A stretch of DNA of 53,983 bases from Thiohalocapsa sp. ML1 (GCF_001469165.1 NZ_JABX01000042.1:1-53983); one strand, 5' to 3'. Shown: positions 7,104 to 15,300, numbered from the stretch's first letter. The notes: generated by a model not told the origin, from the sequence alone. Translations and numbers: made by a program.

Positions 7104-9527
7104 GCACAGATCCACGAGCCCAGGCTGCGCGAGCAGCTCAAGCGCGAATGGGCCGAGGCGCAGAAGACCAAGAAGTTTGGCCTGGTGTTCCATCGGCACC
7201 TGCCGGAGTTGGTGCCGATCCCGAAGGCGAAGCCGCGCCGCGGCGACCTGGTGGCGAGAAAGGGCGGCTCGTTGACCGATCTCTGGCGGGTGCGGCGCGT
7301 GATTGGCGGGATGGCCCATTGCGTGCGGCCAGAGGGCACCCCAGGCGCCGGCGAGCCTTGGGACCTGGAGCTGGATGAGCTGGTTGTGGTTCGCCGGTTC
7401 GGTGAGCCGATCTTTCCTGCATTGATCCCGATGGATCAGGTTCAGAACGGGCCGGCCGACGCCCCCTGGCACTGCCTGATCGAGGCGGACAACTTCCACG
7501 CCCTGCAACTGCTGGGCTATCTCTACGCCGGCAAGGTCGACTGCATCTACATCGACCCGCCCTACAACACCGGCGCCCGCGACTGGAAGTACAACAACGA
7601 CTACGTCGATGCCAACGACACCTGGCGGCACTCGAAGTGGCTGTCGTTTATGGAGAAGCGGTTGCAGTTGGCGAAGCGGCTTCTTCGCCCTGATGACTCA
7701 GTTCTGCTCATCACCATAGACGACAATGAGCTGTGCAGTTTGGGGCTTCTGCTGGATGAACTATTCCCCGGCTGCGAGCGGCAGGTCGTCAGCATCACGA
7801 TCAGTCCACGCGGAAAAAGCCGTGAAGGACGCTTTTCCCAAGTGGACGAGTATCTTTTGGTTCTCTACTTCGGAGCAGCCGGTGTAGCCAGGCTTGGCGG
7901 CGATGGTGACGACAGGGAGGTTAGATGGAGATACCTACGTCGAAATGACATCGAATCAGCGCGGCCCACGAGACCTAACCAGTTCTATCCTATCTATGTC
8001 GATCCTTCGCAATTGAAGATCGTTGGAATTGGCAAGCCACTACGACCCGATGAGTCACTTAGCGCAGCCCCGCGTCTCCGGGACACGATAACGGTGTTTC
8101 CGGTACGCGAGGACGGAGTTCATATGAATTGGGGGATCACCGGGCCGAGCCTCCAACGGGCGTTGGAGAATGGCTATGTCCGCGTGACGGCAGGTTCGCA
8201 CCCAAACCAACCCTTCACCTTCGCCTATCTCACGGCACCGAATATCAAGAAGGTCGAAAATGGCACCTACGAGATCGTAGGAGATCGGCCTGATGGTTCC
8301 AAGATTGTCGTGATTCCCGGCGGACGGCGGGCGCTTCCGACCACGGTTTGGCGGGAAGCCAGACACGATGCAGGTGCTTACGGAACCGGCTTGATTAGAA
8401 CCATGCTGCCGGGTCGTAAGTTCCCTTTCCCAAAGTCGCTTTATACCGTGGAAGATTCGCTGCGCTTGTTCGTGGAGGATAAGCCAAATGCAATTGTCGT
8501 AGATTTCTTTGCCGGCTCAGGTACAACCCTCCATGCACTGATGCGATTGAACGCGTTGAACGAGGGTGGTAGGCAATGCATCCTGGTCACCAACAACGAG
8601 GTGTCCGGAGAAGAAGCTGATAGCCTGCGCTCTCGCGGTCTTCTTCCTGGTGATGAAGACTGGGATCAACAGGGTATTTGTCGGTCAGTAACCTGGCCGC
8701 GGGCAAAGTTTTCCATTCTCGGGCGTACCGACGCTGGGGCAGCGTTGCCCGGCGAGTATTTCGGAGGAAGAACCGTTAAGAAAGAGAAGTCGCGGAAAGT
8801 CGTCCAGATTGGCTTCGTCGACCCCGGCGCACTCAACCGGCCGGCGAAGAAGCAGCTCCTAGCCCTGATAGATGGCCTGCCGCAAACCCTGGTCACGGAC
8901 CCCTGTCCCTTCATCGTCTCCGAGGACCACAAGGCCAGCGTGCTGTTCGACGAGAGTGCGGCCGAGGACTGGCTCGCGGCGCTGGACGGCCAGAGCCACA
9001 TCACCGATCTCTACATCGTCACCCCCGACAAGAAGCGCTTCGATATCCTGAAGGCCGAGGTTCACGAGCTGCTCGGCCCCATCCTCGTGCCGGAGGAGGA
9101 AAAGTGCCCGCTGGCCGACGGCTTCCCGGCGAACTTGGCCTATTTCAAGCTGGACTTCCTCGATAAGGACCGGGTCGCGTTGAAGCGGGCCTTCCGCGAG
9201 ATCCTGCCGCTCCTGTGGCTCAAGGCCGGGGCCATCGGGCCGCGGCCGGAGCTGCCGAGGGGCGAGGAGCCGGCCTTCTTCGCCCCGCCGGCCAATCCCT
9301 TCGCCGTGCTGCTCGACGAGGGCCGGCTCAAGGCCCTGTTGGCGGCGCTCGATGATCGCCCGGGGCTTAGGTGTCTCTTCATCGTCACGGACTCCGAGGA
9401 CGCCTTCAAGGATCTGTCGGCGGAGGCCATGGCCGCGTTGCGGGCCGGCAGCCCAGATCTGGAGACGATTCAGCTCTACCGGGACTATCTTGAGAACTTC
9501 GTCATCAACATTGGAGAGGTTGGATGA
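7080..9527 (+). CDS. mod: Type III DNA adenine methyltransferase (Mod)
   Basis: Mod recognises a short asymmetric site, methylates adenine and is needed for cleavage by Res. The 815-residue protein has the beta-class motif order: DPPY (residues 159-162, in YIDPPYNTGARDWKYNNDYV) precedes the AdoMet motif DFFAGSGT (475-482). The target-recognition segment should lie between them. Bases about 7680-8790, covering most of that segment, are visibly less GC-rich than both ends of the gene, which suggests exchange of the recognition domain. A TTG start at 7080 is chosen because the start region is duplicated at 13121 and upstream codons look random; the start is not certain. Its stop overlaps the next start as ATGA, consistent with an operon with the two small genes and res. 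Confidence 0.93.
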   Translation: MSAIDDLIAQIHEPRLREQLKREWAEAQKTKKFGLVFHRHLPELVPIPKAKPRRGDLVARKGGSLTDLWRVRRVIGGMAHCVRPEGTPGAGEPWDLELDELVVVRRFGEPIFPALIPMDQVQNGPADAPWHCLIEADNFHALQLLGYLYAGKVDCIYIDPPYNTGARDWKYNNDYVDANDTWRHSKWLSFMEKRLQLAKRLLRPDDSVLLITIDDNELCSLGLLLDELFPGCERQVVSITISPRGKSREGRFSQVDEYLLVLYFGAAGVARLGGDGDDREVRWRYLRRNDIESARPTRPNQFYPIYVDPSQLKIVGIGKPLRPDESLSAAPRLRDTITVFPVREDGVHMNWGITGPSLQRALENGYVRVTAGSHPNQPFTFAYLTAPNIKKVENGTYEIVGDRPDGSKIVVIPGGRRALPTTVWREARHDAGAYGTGLIRTMLPGRKFPFPKSLYTVEDSLRLFVEDKPNAIVVDFFAGSGTTLHALMRLNALNEGGRQCILVTNNEVSGEEADSLRSRGLLPGDEDWDQQGICRSVTWPRAKFSILGRTDAGAALPGEYFGGRTVKKEKSRKVVQIGFVDPGALNRPAKKQLLALIDGLPQTLVTDPCPFIVSEDHKASVLFDESAAEDWLAALDGQSHITDLYIVTPDKKRFDILKAEVHELLGPILVPEEEKCPLADGFPANLAYFKLDFLDKDRVALKRAFREILPLLWLKAGAIGPRPELPRGEEPAFFAPPANPFAVLLDEGRLKALLAALDDRPGLRCLFIVTDSEDAFKDLSAEAMAALRAGSPDLETIQLYRDYLENFVINIGEVG

Positions 9528-9772
9528 AGTTCACCCAATACTTTCTCTACACCCGGACGCGACCTGACCGGGCAGCCATCAAGATGGAGTGGATCGAGGC
9601 GGTTGATCGCCGGCCCCTGGCCACTCAGGTCCAGCAGGACGGACGGATTCGCAAGTGGGGCTACGTGGAAGACGTCGGCAAGTATCTGCGGATCGTTTTG
9701 CTGGCCGATGGCGCGACCTTGCACAATGCCTTCTTTGACCGCAATTTTCAGGAGCCAAGCGATGAAGATTAA
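9524..9772 (+). CDS. Small conserved protein, DUF4258-like, paired with DUF2283
   Basis: An 82-residue hypothetical protein with a compact alpha/beta look: IEWIEAV-like start (MEWIEAVDRRPLATQVQQDG), then WGYVEDVGKYLRIVLLADGA and NAFFDRNF. Proteins of this sort commonly precede a DUF2283 gene, and such pairs are suspected toxin-antitoxin modules; the DUF4258 assignment is from pattern memory and is tentative. It begins in an ATGA overlap with mod, has GGAGAGG as a ribosome site, and overlaps the following DUF2283 gene by 11 bases. It is therefore probably translated with mod and res. Confidence 0.75.
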   Translation: MKFTQYFLYTRTRPDRAAIKMEWIEAVDRRPLATQVQQDGRIRKWGYVEDVGKYLRIVLLADGATLHNAFFDRNFQEPSDED

Positions 9773-9965
9773 ATATTTCGAGGATACCGACACGGCGCAC
9801 ATGGAGTTTTCCGATCATGACGTGGTGGAAACCCGCGAGATCAACGAGAACCTCTCGATCGATCTGGACGCCCAGGGCAATGTGGTGAACATGACCATCG
9901 AGCATGCGTCGATCCAGGCCGACATGCGGGAGCTGGCGTTCTCTCGGATTGCCGCCGAGGGATAG
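9762..9965 (+). CDS. DUF2283 family protein
   Basis: The 67-residue product begins MKIKYFEDTDTAHMEFSD, followed by TREINENLSIDLDAQGNVVN and an acidic/helical tail with IEHAS. This start (YDxxxDxxYIxF-like strand, then an ETREI-x-DLD hairpin) is characteristic of DUF2283, a family often found as the second gene of putative toxin-antitoxin pairs. It overlaps the upstream small gene by 11 bases and is followed 7 bases later by res. A second, divergent DUF2283 gene lies at 15059. Confidence 0.85.
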   Translation: MKIKYFEDTDTAHMEFSDHDVVETREINENLSIDLDAQGNVVNMTIEHASIQADMRELAFSRIAAEG

Positions 9966-9972
9966 AGCGATC

Positions 9973-12498
9973 ATGAAGGCCGAGCTGTTCGATTTCCAGG
10001 AAGCGGCTGTCGCCGAGCTTCGCAAGGCCGTGCTGGCGGCGCGCGAACAGGCGTCCAGCCGTGATCCGCGCGCCATCTCGTTCTCCGCGCCGACGGGGAG
10101 CGGCAAGACGGTGATAATGGCCGCGCTATTCGAGGACATCCTGTTCGGCGCCGTCGGCCTGCCGGCGCAGCCGGATGCCGCGATCCTGTGGATCTCGGAC
10201 ATGCCCGAGTTGAATGAGCAGACCCTGCGCCGGGTCAATCAGGTGTCGGATCGGATCGGTATGGGGCGCTTGGTCAGCATCGACGCGGGCTTCGATCGGG
10301 AGCGGCTTGAGCCGGGGGTTATTCACTTCATCAATGTGCAGAAGCTCGGGCAGGACAAGCGCCTGACTCGTCAGGGGGACGGGCGCACCTGGCCGATCTG
10401 GGAGACATTCTCGAACACGGCCAGGGCGATTCCGGACCGCTTCTACGTCGTCATCGACGAGGCACACCGGGGCATGACCGGCGCCAAACAGGCCAAGGAG
10501 GCGCGGACGCTGATTCAGCGCTTTCTGCTCGGCCACCCCGAGTCCGGCTTGGTCCGGATGCCGCTGGTGATCGGCGTGTCGGCGACACCGAAGCGGTTCA
10601 ACGACCTGCTCAACCATGAGAAGGCGGCGAAGACCGTCCACAAGGTGCCGGTGCCGGTTGACGACGTGCGCGCATCGGGGTTGCTGAAAGACCGTATCCC
10701 GATTCATCACCCCGCGGCGGCTACGCCTGCCGAGATGTCGCTGCTGGAGGAGGCGGCACGGGCCTGGGTGCGCATGAGTCAGGCATGGGATGCCTATTGC
10801 GCCGCCGAGCAGGAGCCGCGGGTGTGGCCGGTGCTGGTGGTGCAGGTGGAGAACGGGACCGAGCAGCAGGTCTCGCGGACCGACCTCAAGGTGGCGCTCG
10901 ACGTGATCGAGAAGGCCATCGACCGGCCGTTGCACGAGGGCGAGGCGGTGCACGCGCTGCACGATTGCGGCGAGTTGCAACTTGGCGGGCGCACGCTGCG
11001 CCGGGTCGATGCCTCGCGCATCGACGAGGACAAAGGCATCGGCGTGGTCTTCTTTAAGACCAGCCTCTCCACCGGCTGGGACTGCCCGCGGGCGGAGGTG
11101 ATGATGTCCTTCCGCCGGGCCGAGGATCACACCTACATCGCCCAGCTCCTGGGCCGCATGATCCGCACCCCGCTCGCGCGGCGCATCGAGCGCGACGCGG
11201 CGCTGAACGACGTGCATCTTTTTCTGCCGTACTTCGATGCGGACGCGGTCAAGACTGTGGTGGAGGACCTGAAGGACGTGGAGAACGCGCCACCCGCGGA
11301 GACGGGCTCCAGCCGCGAGCTGGTGATCTTGAAGCGCCGGGCCGATGCCGCCGAGATCTTCGCGGCGATGGTCGGGCTGGTCACGTATCGGGTCGATGCG
11401 GCCCGCGCGCAGAGCCATTTGCGGCGTTATATCAAGCTCGCGCGACGGCTCAACCTGGATGACATCGAGCCCGCGGCCTGGGCCGCGGCGACGGCGCAGG
11501 TAGTGGATTGGCTCGGCACGGAGTTGGCCGGACTCCAAGCGAGCGGCACCCTCGACAAGCTGTTGCGGGAGATGACGTGGGTCAAGATCTCGACCACGAC
11601 GGTCGGGACCGGCGGTGATGAGAACGGGGATTACGTGACGCCGGTGCGCGAGTACGAGATCGAGGCATCGGAGGCCGACATCGAGCGCCAGTTCGACGAG
11701 GCGGGCCAGCGGTTGGGCGAAGGGCTGCATAAGGCGTACTGGACGGCCAATGCCGATCGCGATGCGCTGGACGTGAAGGCCGAGGCGATCGTGCTGGCCC
11801 GCAGCCACGCGGTCATGGCGCGGCTGGAGGCCAAGGCCGAGGCGGCGTTCAACGCCCTCTACGACAAGCACAAGCACGCTACGGCCAAACTTAAGGAGAA
11901 GGAGCGTATCCGCTACGAGCGCCTGCGGCTGGCGACGGCAAAGCCGGTGGAGGTCGAATGGCGCTTGCCGGAGCGGATCGAGTTTCGGCGCACCGAGAAG
12001 GCCCCGGCTTATGAGCGCCACCTCTACTTGGAGGAGGACGGTCGCTTCCGGGCCGATCTCGGAACCTGGGAGCGGGAGTTGCTCGCCGAGGAGCTGGCCG
12101 ACCCGGGTGTGGTCGGCTGGCTGCGTAACCTGGACCGCAAGCCCTGGTCCCTGGAGATTCCGTATCCGACCGCGGGTGCCGAGCGGCCGATGTTTCCGGA
12201 CTTGCTCATCGTGCGCAAGGTGGACGCGGACGGCAGTACCGACTACCAGTTCGACATCCTGGAGCCCCACGACCCGAGTCTGGCGGACAACTTCGAGAAG
12301 GCCGTGGGTCTCGCCCGCTTTGCCGAGCGCCACGGGCACCTGTTCCATCGCATCCAGCTCATCCGCAAACTGCCCTCGAAGGCCGGCGGCGAGCGCTTCT
12401 TCCGGCTGGAGTTGAATAGCGAGGCAGCGCGCAAGCAGGTGCTGCCGGTGACGTCCAATGCTCAGGTCGATGCGGTGTTCAAGCAGCTCGCCGTGTAA
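9973..12498 (+). CDS. res: Type III restriction enzyme Res subunit (DEAD-type translocase/nuclease)
   Basis: Res forms a complex with Mod, uses ATP after site recognition and cleaves unmodified DNA. The 841-residue protein has a superfamily 2 core: Walker A TGSGKT (41-46), DEAH (162-165, in VVIDEAHRG), motif III SATPKR, and motifs V-VI in KTSLSTGWDCPRAEV and AQLLGRMIRTPL. The C-terminal part has FPDLLIVRK (P742-D743) and then YQFDILEPHDPS (D761, E764, H766), resembling a PD-(D/E)xK nuclease in which the usual Lys is not evident. The start at 9973 is the first ATG after the preceding stop, 7 bases away. The length is somewhat shorter than classical Res subunits of about 970 residues. Confidence 0.9.
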   Translation: MKAELFDFQEAAVAELRKAVLAAREQASSRDPRAISFSAPTGSGKTVIMAALFEDILFGAVGLPAQPDAAILWISDMPELNEQTLRRVNQVSDRIGMGRLVSIDAGFDRERLEPGVIHFINVQKLGQDKRLTRQGDGRTWPIWETFSNTARAIPDRFYVVIDEAHRGMTGAKQAKEARTLIQRFLLGHPESGLVRMPLVIGVSATPKRFNDLLNHEKAAKTVHKVPVPVDDVRASGLLKDRIPIHHPAAATPAEMSLLEEAARAWVRMSQAWDAYCAAEQEPRVWPVLVVQVENGTEQQVSRTDLKVALDVIEKAIDRPLHEGEAVHALHDCGELQLGGRTLRRVDASRIDEDKGIGVVFFKTSLSTGWDCPRAEVMMSFRRAEDHTYIAQLLGRMIRTPLARRIERDAALNDVHLFLPYFDADAVKTVVEDLKDVENAPPAETGSSRELVILKRRADAAEIFAAMVGLVTYRVDAARAQSHLRRYIKLARRLNLDDIEPAAWAAATAQVVDWLGTELAGLQASGTLDKLLREMTWVKISTTTVGTGGDENGDYVTPVREYEIEASEADIERQFDEAGQRLGEGLHKAYWTANADRDALDVKAEAIVLARSHAVMARLEAKAEAAFNALYDKHKHATAKLKEKERIRYERLRLATAKPVEVEWRLPERIEFRRTEKAPAYERHLYLEEDGRFRADLGTWERELLAEELADPGVVGWLRNLDRKPWSLEIPYPTAGAERPMFPDLLIVRKVDADGSTDYQFDILEPHDPSLADNFEKAVGLARFAERHGHLFHRIQLIRKLPSKAGGERFFRLELNSEAARKQVLPVTSNAQVDAVFKQLAV

Positions 12499-12791
12499 CT
12501 CGGGGCTTAGGCGATGAAGTTCAGCTCCGACAGCGAAACCGCTGCGCTCTGCATCCGCCTGCTGCCGGGCTCGTCCCCGGCTACGCTCCGCCGGGGACGA
12601 GCCCGCGGCCGAGCCGGGGCAGCGCCAGGGCGCTGCATTTGAAGCAACCAGCGCAGCTTAAACTCGGGAGAAAACTGTCCTGGACATGGGGTCCACTTCA
12701 CGCGCAATCTGCGTGGCTTCGAGCACATTGCACTGCGTTGCCCCGGCTTGAAACCGATGACACCCGAATCACTGCTCAGAGAGGTGCGCAA
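12499..12791. other. Non-coding gap with repeat fragment and hairpin
   Basis: The gap after res contains the 53-bp repeat (12521-12573) shared with the end of the DUF499 stub, and a perfect 12-bp inverted repeat, GCTCGTCCCCGG at 12569-12580 with its complement at 12591-12602. The hairpin has no T-tract, so it is not a classical terminator. No gene is evident in the remaining bases. Confidence 0.65.
12521..12573. repeat. 53-bp direct repeat, copy 1
   Basis: These bases match 18064-18116 with about five substitutions. In the distant copy the sequence is read as coding inside the DUF499 stub (SYDSETVALCIRLLP), while here the equivalent reading is SSDSETAALCIRLLP outside any gene. The two copies bracket the 5.5-kb segment of degraded genes. 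Confidence 0.85.
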
Positions 12792-13043
12792 ATGACCGCC
12801 GTCACCCTGAATCTGCCGGAGGAGAAACTCAGGCGCCTGGAGGTCGTTGCCCGTGCCCGCGGCACCAGCGTCGCCCAGCTCTTCGACGAGATGTCGAGCC
12901 TGCTCATCGCCGAGGACGACGCCGAGACGCGGTTTCGGCTGCGCGCACAGCGGGGAGCGGGCAAAGAGGCGCGCGGCTTGGAGCTGCTGGATAAGGCCGC
13001 GGGTGGGCCACCGTGCGCTGCGAACCCGGAGCAGGCCGGCTGA
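12792..13043 (+). CDS. Ribbon-helix-helix-type antitoxin, orphan
   Basis: This 83-residue protein starts MTAVTLNLPEEKLRRLEVVA, followed by ARGTSVAQLFDEMSSLL, a ribbon-helix-helix pattern found in VapB/ParD-like antitoxins. The ATG at 12792 is chosen because AGAGAGG lies just upstream. No toxin gene follows; the next gene is a helicase stub. The last 20 or so residues (after ELLDKAAG) are unusual, which suggests that the 3' end and the partner were lost by rearrangement. DNA binding is inferred from the fold pattern only. Confidence 0.7.
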   Translation: MTAVTLNLPEEKLRRLEVVARARGTSVAQLFDEMSSLLIAEDDAETRFRLRAQRGAGKEARGLELLDKAAGGPPCAANPEQAG

Positions 13044-13093
13044 TCCCTCGGGGCATGGGGCGATGCGCCGCTCACCCGCATGACCCGCCAAAC

Positions 13094-13144
13094 ACATCAA
13101 CCGGGATACAGGTACCTCCCTTGGCCGCGATCGACGACCTCATT
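13094..13144 (+). repeat. Duplicated leader and start region (copy 2, DUF3883 stub)
   Basis: This copy has the same GGTACCTCCC leader, TTG start and AIDDLI codons as mod at 7054-7103. Similarity stops shortly after the ATT of the Ile codon, where the downstream reading becomes PDDAALPAEAQ instead of AQIHEPRLRE. The point where similarity ends marks a likely recombination junction. Confidence 0.85.
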
Positions 13145-13940
13145 CCGGACGACGCGGCCCTGCCCGCGGAGGCACAGCTCAAGCAGGTCCTGATCGAGCA
13201 GGCCCTCGAACCCCTGCTCGCCGAGGTAGCGGACAGCCGTCGCCGGGAGACGGACACCGTCCGCCGGCATCTCACGATCAGTCTCAAGGCGCTGATCAAC
13301 CGCGAGAACCTCAAGTACGCGGACCTGCACCTGCGCGTCGAGGCCGGCAAGATCAACCTGCGCCCGGCCCTCAAGCGCAGCGAGGACCGGCTCGAAGAGC
13401 TGAACCACCGGCTCGAAACCCGCCTGGCGGATCTCGACAAGGAGCGCCACTGCACCATCGCCGACATCCAGCACCACGGGTGGGCCTGGGTATTGCTGCA
13501 CCCTGAGCGCAAGTCACCGGGCATCGCCCCGATGGTGCGGGATGACGAGATCGAGCGCCGTGCCGGCGAGGCGGTGATCGCCCACGAAAACGCCCGCGGC
13601 TGGGTGGTGGAAAGCGTCGAGAAGGACAACCGCGGGTTCGACCTGATCTCCCGCCGTCCGCATCCGGAAGACCCCGCCACGGCCATCGAGGTGCGCTTCA
13701 TCGAGGTGAAGGGGGCGCGCCGCGGTGGGCGAGATCGCGTTGACCAGCAACGAGTACAAGACCGCCGAGCGCCTGAAGAAGGATTATTGGCTCTACGCCG
13801 TCTTCAACTGTGCCGCCGACCCGAAGGTCCACCTGGTGCAGGAGCCCGCCCGGCTCGGGTGGGAACCAGTCGTCATGGTCGAGCACTATCATGTGGGTGC
13901 TGAGGAGATCCTCGCGGCCGAACGCCGGAGTCTCGGCTGA
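13121..13940 (+). pseudogene. Helicase C-terminal stub with DUF3883, frameshifted
   Basis: The first eight codons copy the mod start; after that the protein matches the tail of large SNF2-type helicases. It has a coiled region (RENLKYADLHLRVEAGKINL and ERLADLDKERHC-like repeats), then DUF3883 with GWVVESVEKDNRGFDLI and EVRFIEVKG. A run of five G at 13711-13715 shifts the frame; removing one G restores continuity into GEIALTSNEYKTAERLKKDY and WLYAVFNC up to the stop at 13940. No Walker A or DEAD-type motif is left, so the helicase engine is missing. DUF3883 is thought to read modified or foreign nucleic acid in defence proteins (family knowledge, uncertain). Confidence 0.75.
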
Positions 13941-13985
13941 CCTGATCTCTAGGAAACCAGCAGCTAACGAACCGAAGAGATTGCA

Positions 13986-14240
13986 ATGACCCAACTGACT
14001 CTAGAGATGCCCGATGAGGTTTTCGCCTCGTTGCACAAAGACCCGGCGGAGTTTACCCGCGAGCTGCGGGTTGCCGCAGCGGTCAAGTGGTATGAGCTCG
14101 AGCGTGTTTCTCAGGGTAGGGCCGCGGAGATCGCCGGGCTGACACGTGCCGAATTCATTACCGCACTCGGGCAGTATCGGGTGAGCCCGTTCCAATACTC
14201 GGCTGAAGAAGTGCTCGCGGAGCTGGCCAATGCCGACTGA
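13986..14240 (+). CDS. UPF0175 family antitoxin
   Basis: The 84-residue protein has the family layout: a beta-start TQLTLEMPDEVFASL, a central helix RELRVAAAVKWYELERVSQG, the helix-turn-helix-like RAAEIAGLTRAEFITALGQY, and a C-terminal tail ending FQYSAEEVLAELANAD. UPF0175 proteins pair with DUF3368 PIN-like toxins. Its stop overlaps the ATG of the DUF3368 gene at 14230. A second, complete UPF0175/DUF3368 pair lies at 16066-16822. The toxin partner here carries a nonsense codon. Confidence 0.9.
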   Translation: MTQLTLEMPDEVFASLHKDPAEFTRELRVAAAVKWYELERVSQGRAAEIAGLTRAEFITALGQYRVSPFQYSAEEVLAELANAD

Positions 14241-14700
14241 TCGGGTGGTCATCAACGCTTCACCCATCATTACGTTGTTTCGCTCGCGCCTTCATCCCTT
14301 GTTGCCGCAATTGTTCCGCGAGCTGCTGGTTCCCGACTCGGTCTGAAACGAGGTTGTCAGCAGGACCCATGACGACCCGGCAGCACGAGGGCTTCCGACG
14401 GCATCTTGGGCGCGGCGGACGCCAGACATCATCGAGCCGCAAGTCCAATTGTGGGGATTGGGCGCGGGCGAAACCGCCGTTCTCTCTTTGGTCATGGGCA
14501 ATCCTGGCTATACAGCAGTAGTGGATGACCGGGCGGCCAGGCGATGCGCGCATGTCTTGAGGATACCCGTGATCGGAACCGCTGGGGTCGTCGTGCTCGC
14601 TAAGCGCAGGGGATTCATCGGCTCGGTAGAGGAAGCATTGAATCAGTTGCAAGGGAGCAGGGCTTTGGCTATCGGAAAGATTGGTAGAAACGCTGGTTGA
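14230..14700 (+). pseudogene. DUF3368 PIN-like toxin with internal stop codon
   Basis: From ATG 14230 the frame reads RVVINASPIITLFRSRLHPL up to ELLVPDSV, then meets TGA at 14344-14346, and continues in the same frame with NEVVSRTHDDPAAR, the signature GLGAGETAVLSL and VVDDRAARRCA to a stop at 14698-14700. Family members usually have Trp or a hydrophobic residue at this place (VPxxVWxEV), so a TGG-to-TGA change is likely. The rest of the 156-codon frame is undamaged. The toxin is presumably inactive unless the stop is read through, leaving the antitoxin gene unpaired. Confidence 0.85.
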
Positions 14701-14749
14701 CGAATGTGACCGAGCACGCTGAGTGAATTTCGGAGCTAAGAGCATACAG

Positions 14750-14937
14750 ATGAAGATTGTCGTCGATGACGAATTGATCAGCGAGGCCCTGCGGGTCACC
14801 GGTATCGAGAGCTCGGAGGCCCTTGTACCAACCGCGGTCGAAGAGCTGATCGCTGGTCGACGCGGAGATGCGTTGACCAACGCCTGCGGGCGCTTCCCTG
14901 GGAGGGTGATCTGGACGCGATGATGACGGATCGATGA
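14750..14937 (+). pseudogene. VapB-type antitoxin, frameshifted near 3' end
   Basis: The start MKIVVDDELISEALRVTGIE followed by AVEELIAGRRGDALTN is typical of VapB antitoxins paired with PIN toxins. The frame as read ends at 14923 with GRFPGRVIWTR. Restoring one C in the CCC run near 14893-14895 gives FPWEGDLDAMMTDR and a stop at 14935-14937 that overlaps the next ATG as ATGA, the normal vapBC arrangement. The single-base loss therefore looks secondary. The partner toxin gene is also broken. Confidence 0.7.
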
Positions 14938-15062
14938 TGCTCGTGGATTCCACGGTCTGGACCGACCGATACTTTCGGGTCTTCCGCGTCATCTACAACG
15001 AGTCCGTCGATCCGGTGGCCATCGCGACCGCCTACTTCGACGACGAGGTCAAAGACCGATGA
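14934..15062 (+). pseudogene. Chimeric remnant: VapC start fused to DUF4258-like end
   Basis: A 42-codon frame begins MMLVDSTVWTDR, the usual N-terminus of VapC PIN toxins (MxLVDSSVWID), and then switches abruptly to YFRVFRVIYNESVDPVAIAT and AYFDDEVKDR, which resembles the end of small proteins encoded just before DUF2283 genes. It ends in an ATGA overlap with the DUF2283 gene at 15059. The simplest reading is one deletion that removed the end of vapC and the beginning of the small upstream gene of the DUF2283 pair, preserving frame. Family assignment of both parts is by eye. Confidence 0.65.
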
Positions 15063-15247
15063 AGCTCGAATTCGACCCCGCGGCGGACGCCGCCTATTTT
15101 GAGATCTCCCCGGCCGAGGTGGAGACGACCAAGGAAATCGAGCCCGGGATCATCGCCGACTATGAGGCCAAGGGGCATCCGGTCGGGATCGAGATCCTGT
15201 CGGTGAGCAAACGTGCCCGGCCTCAATCCCTGGAGCAGGTGGCGTAG
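15059..15247 (+). CDS. DUF2283 family protein
   Basis: The 62-residue product MKLEFDPAADAAYFEISPAE followed by ETTKEIEPGIIADYEAKGHP and VGIEILSVSKRA is a typical DUF2283 protein. It overlaps the chimeric remnant upstream by four bases, so it was once the second gene of a two-gene module whose first gene is now a fragment. Function is unknown; membership in toxin-antitoxin-like pairs is the common context. It differs clearly from the DUF2283 gene at 9762. Confidence 0.9.
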   Translation: MKLEFDPAADAAYFEISPAEVETTKEIEPGIIADYEAKGHPVGIEILSVSKRARPQSLEQVA

Positions 15248-15300
15248 ATTCGCATTCACCAAGCCGACTCTCCCCGCACACGTCACCTGCGAGCCGAAAC

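Noticed and set aside
10126-12348. Long open frame on the minus strand opposite res (740 codons)
   Set aside because: It is antisense to a clear Res gene and its translation has no domain-like patterns; GC-rich codons leave few stops on the opposite strand.
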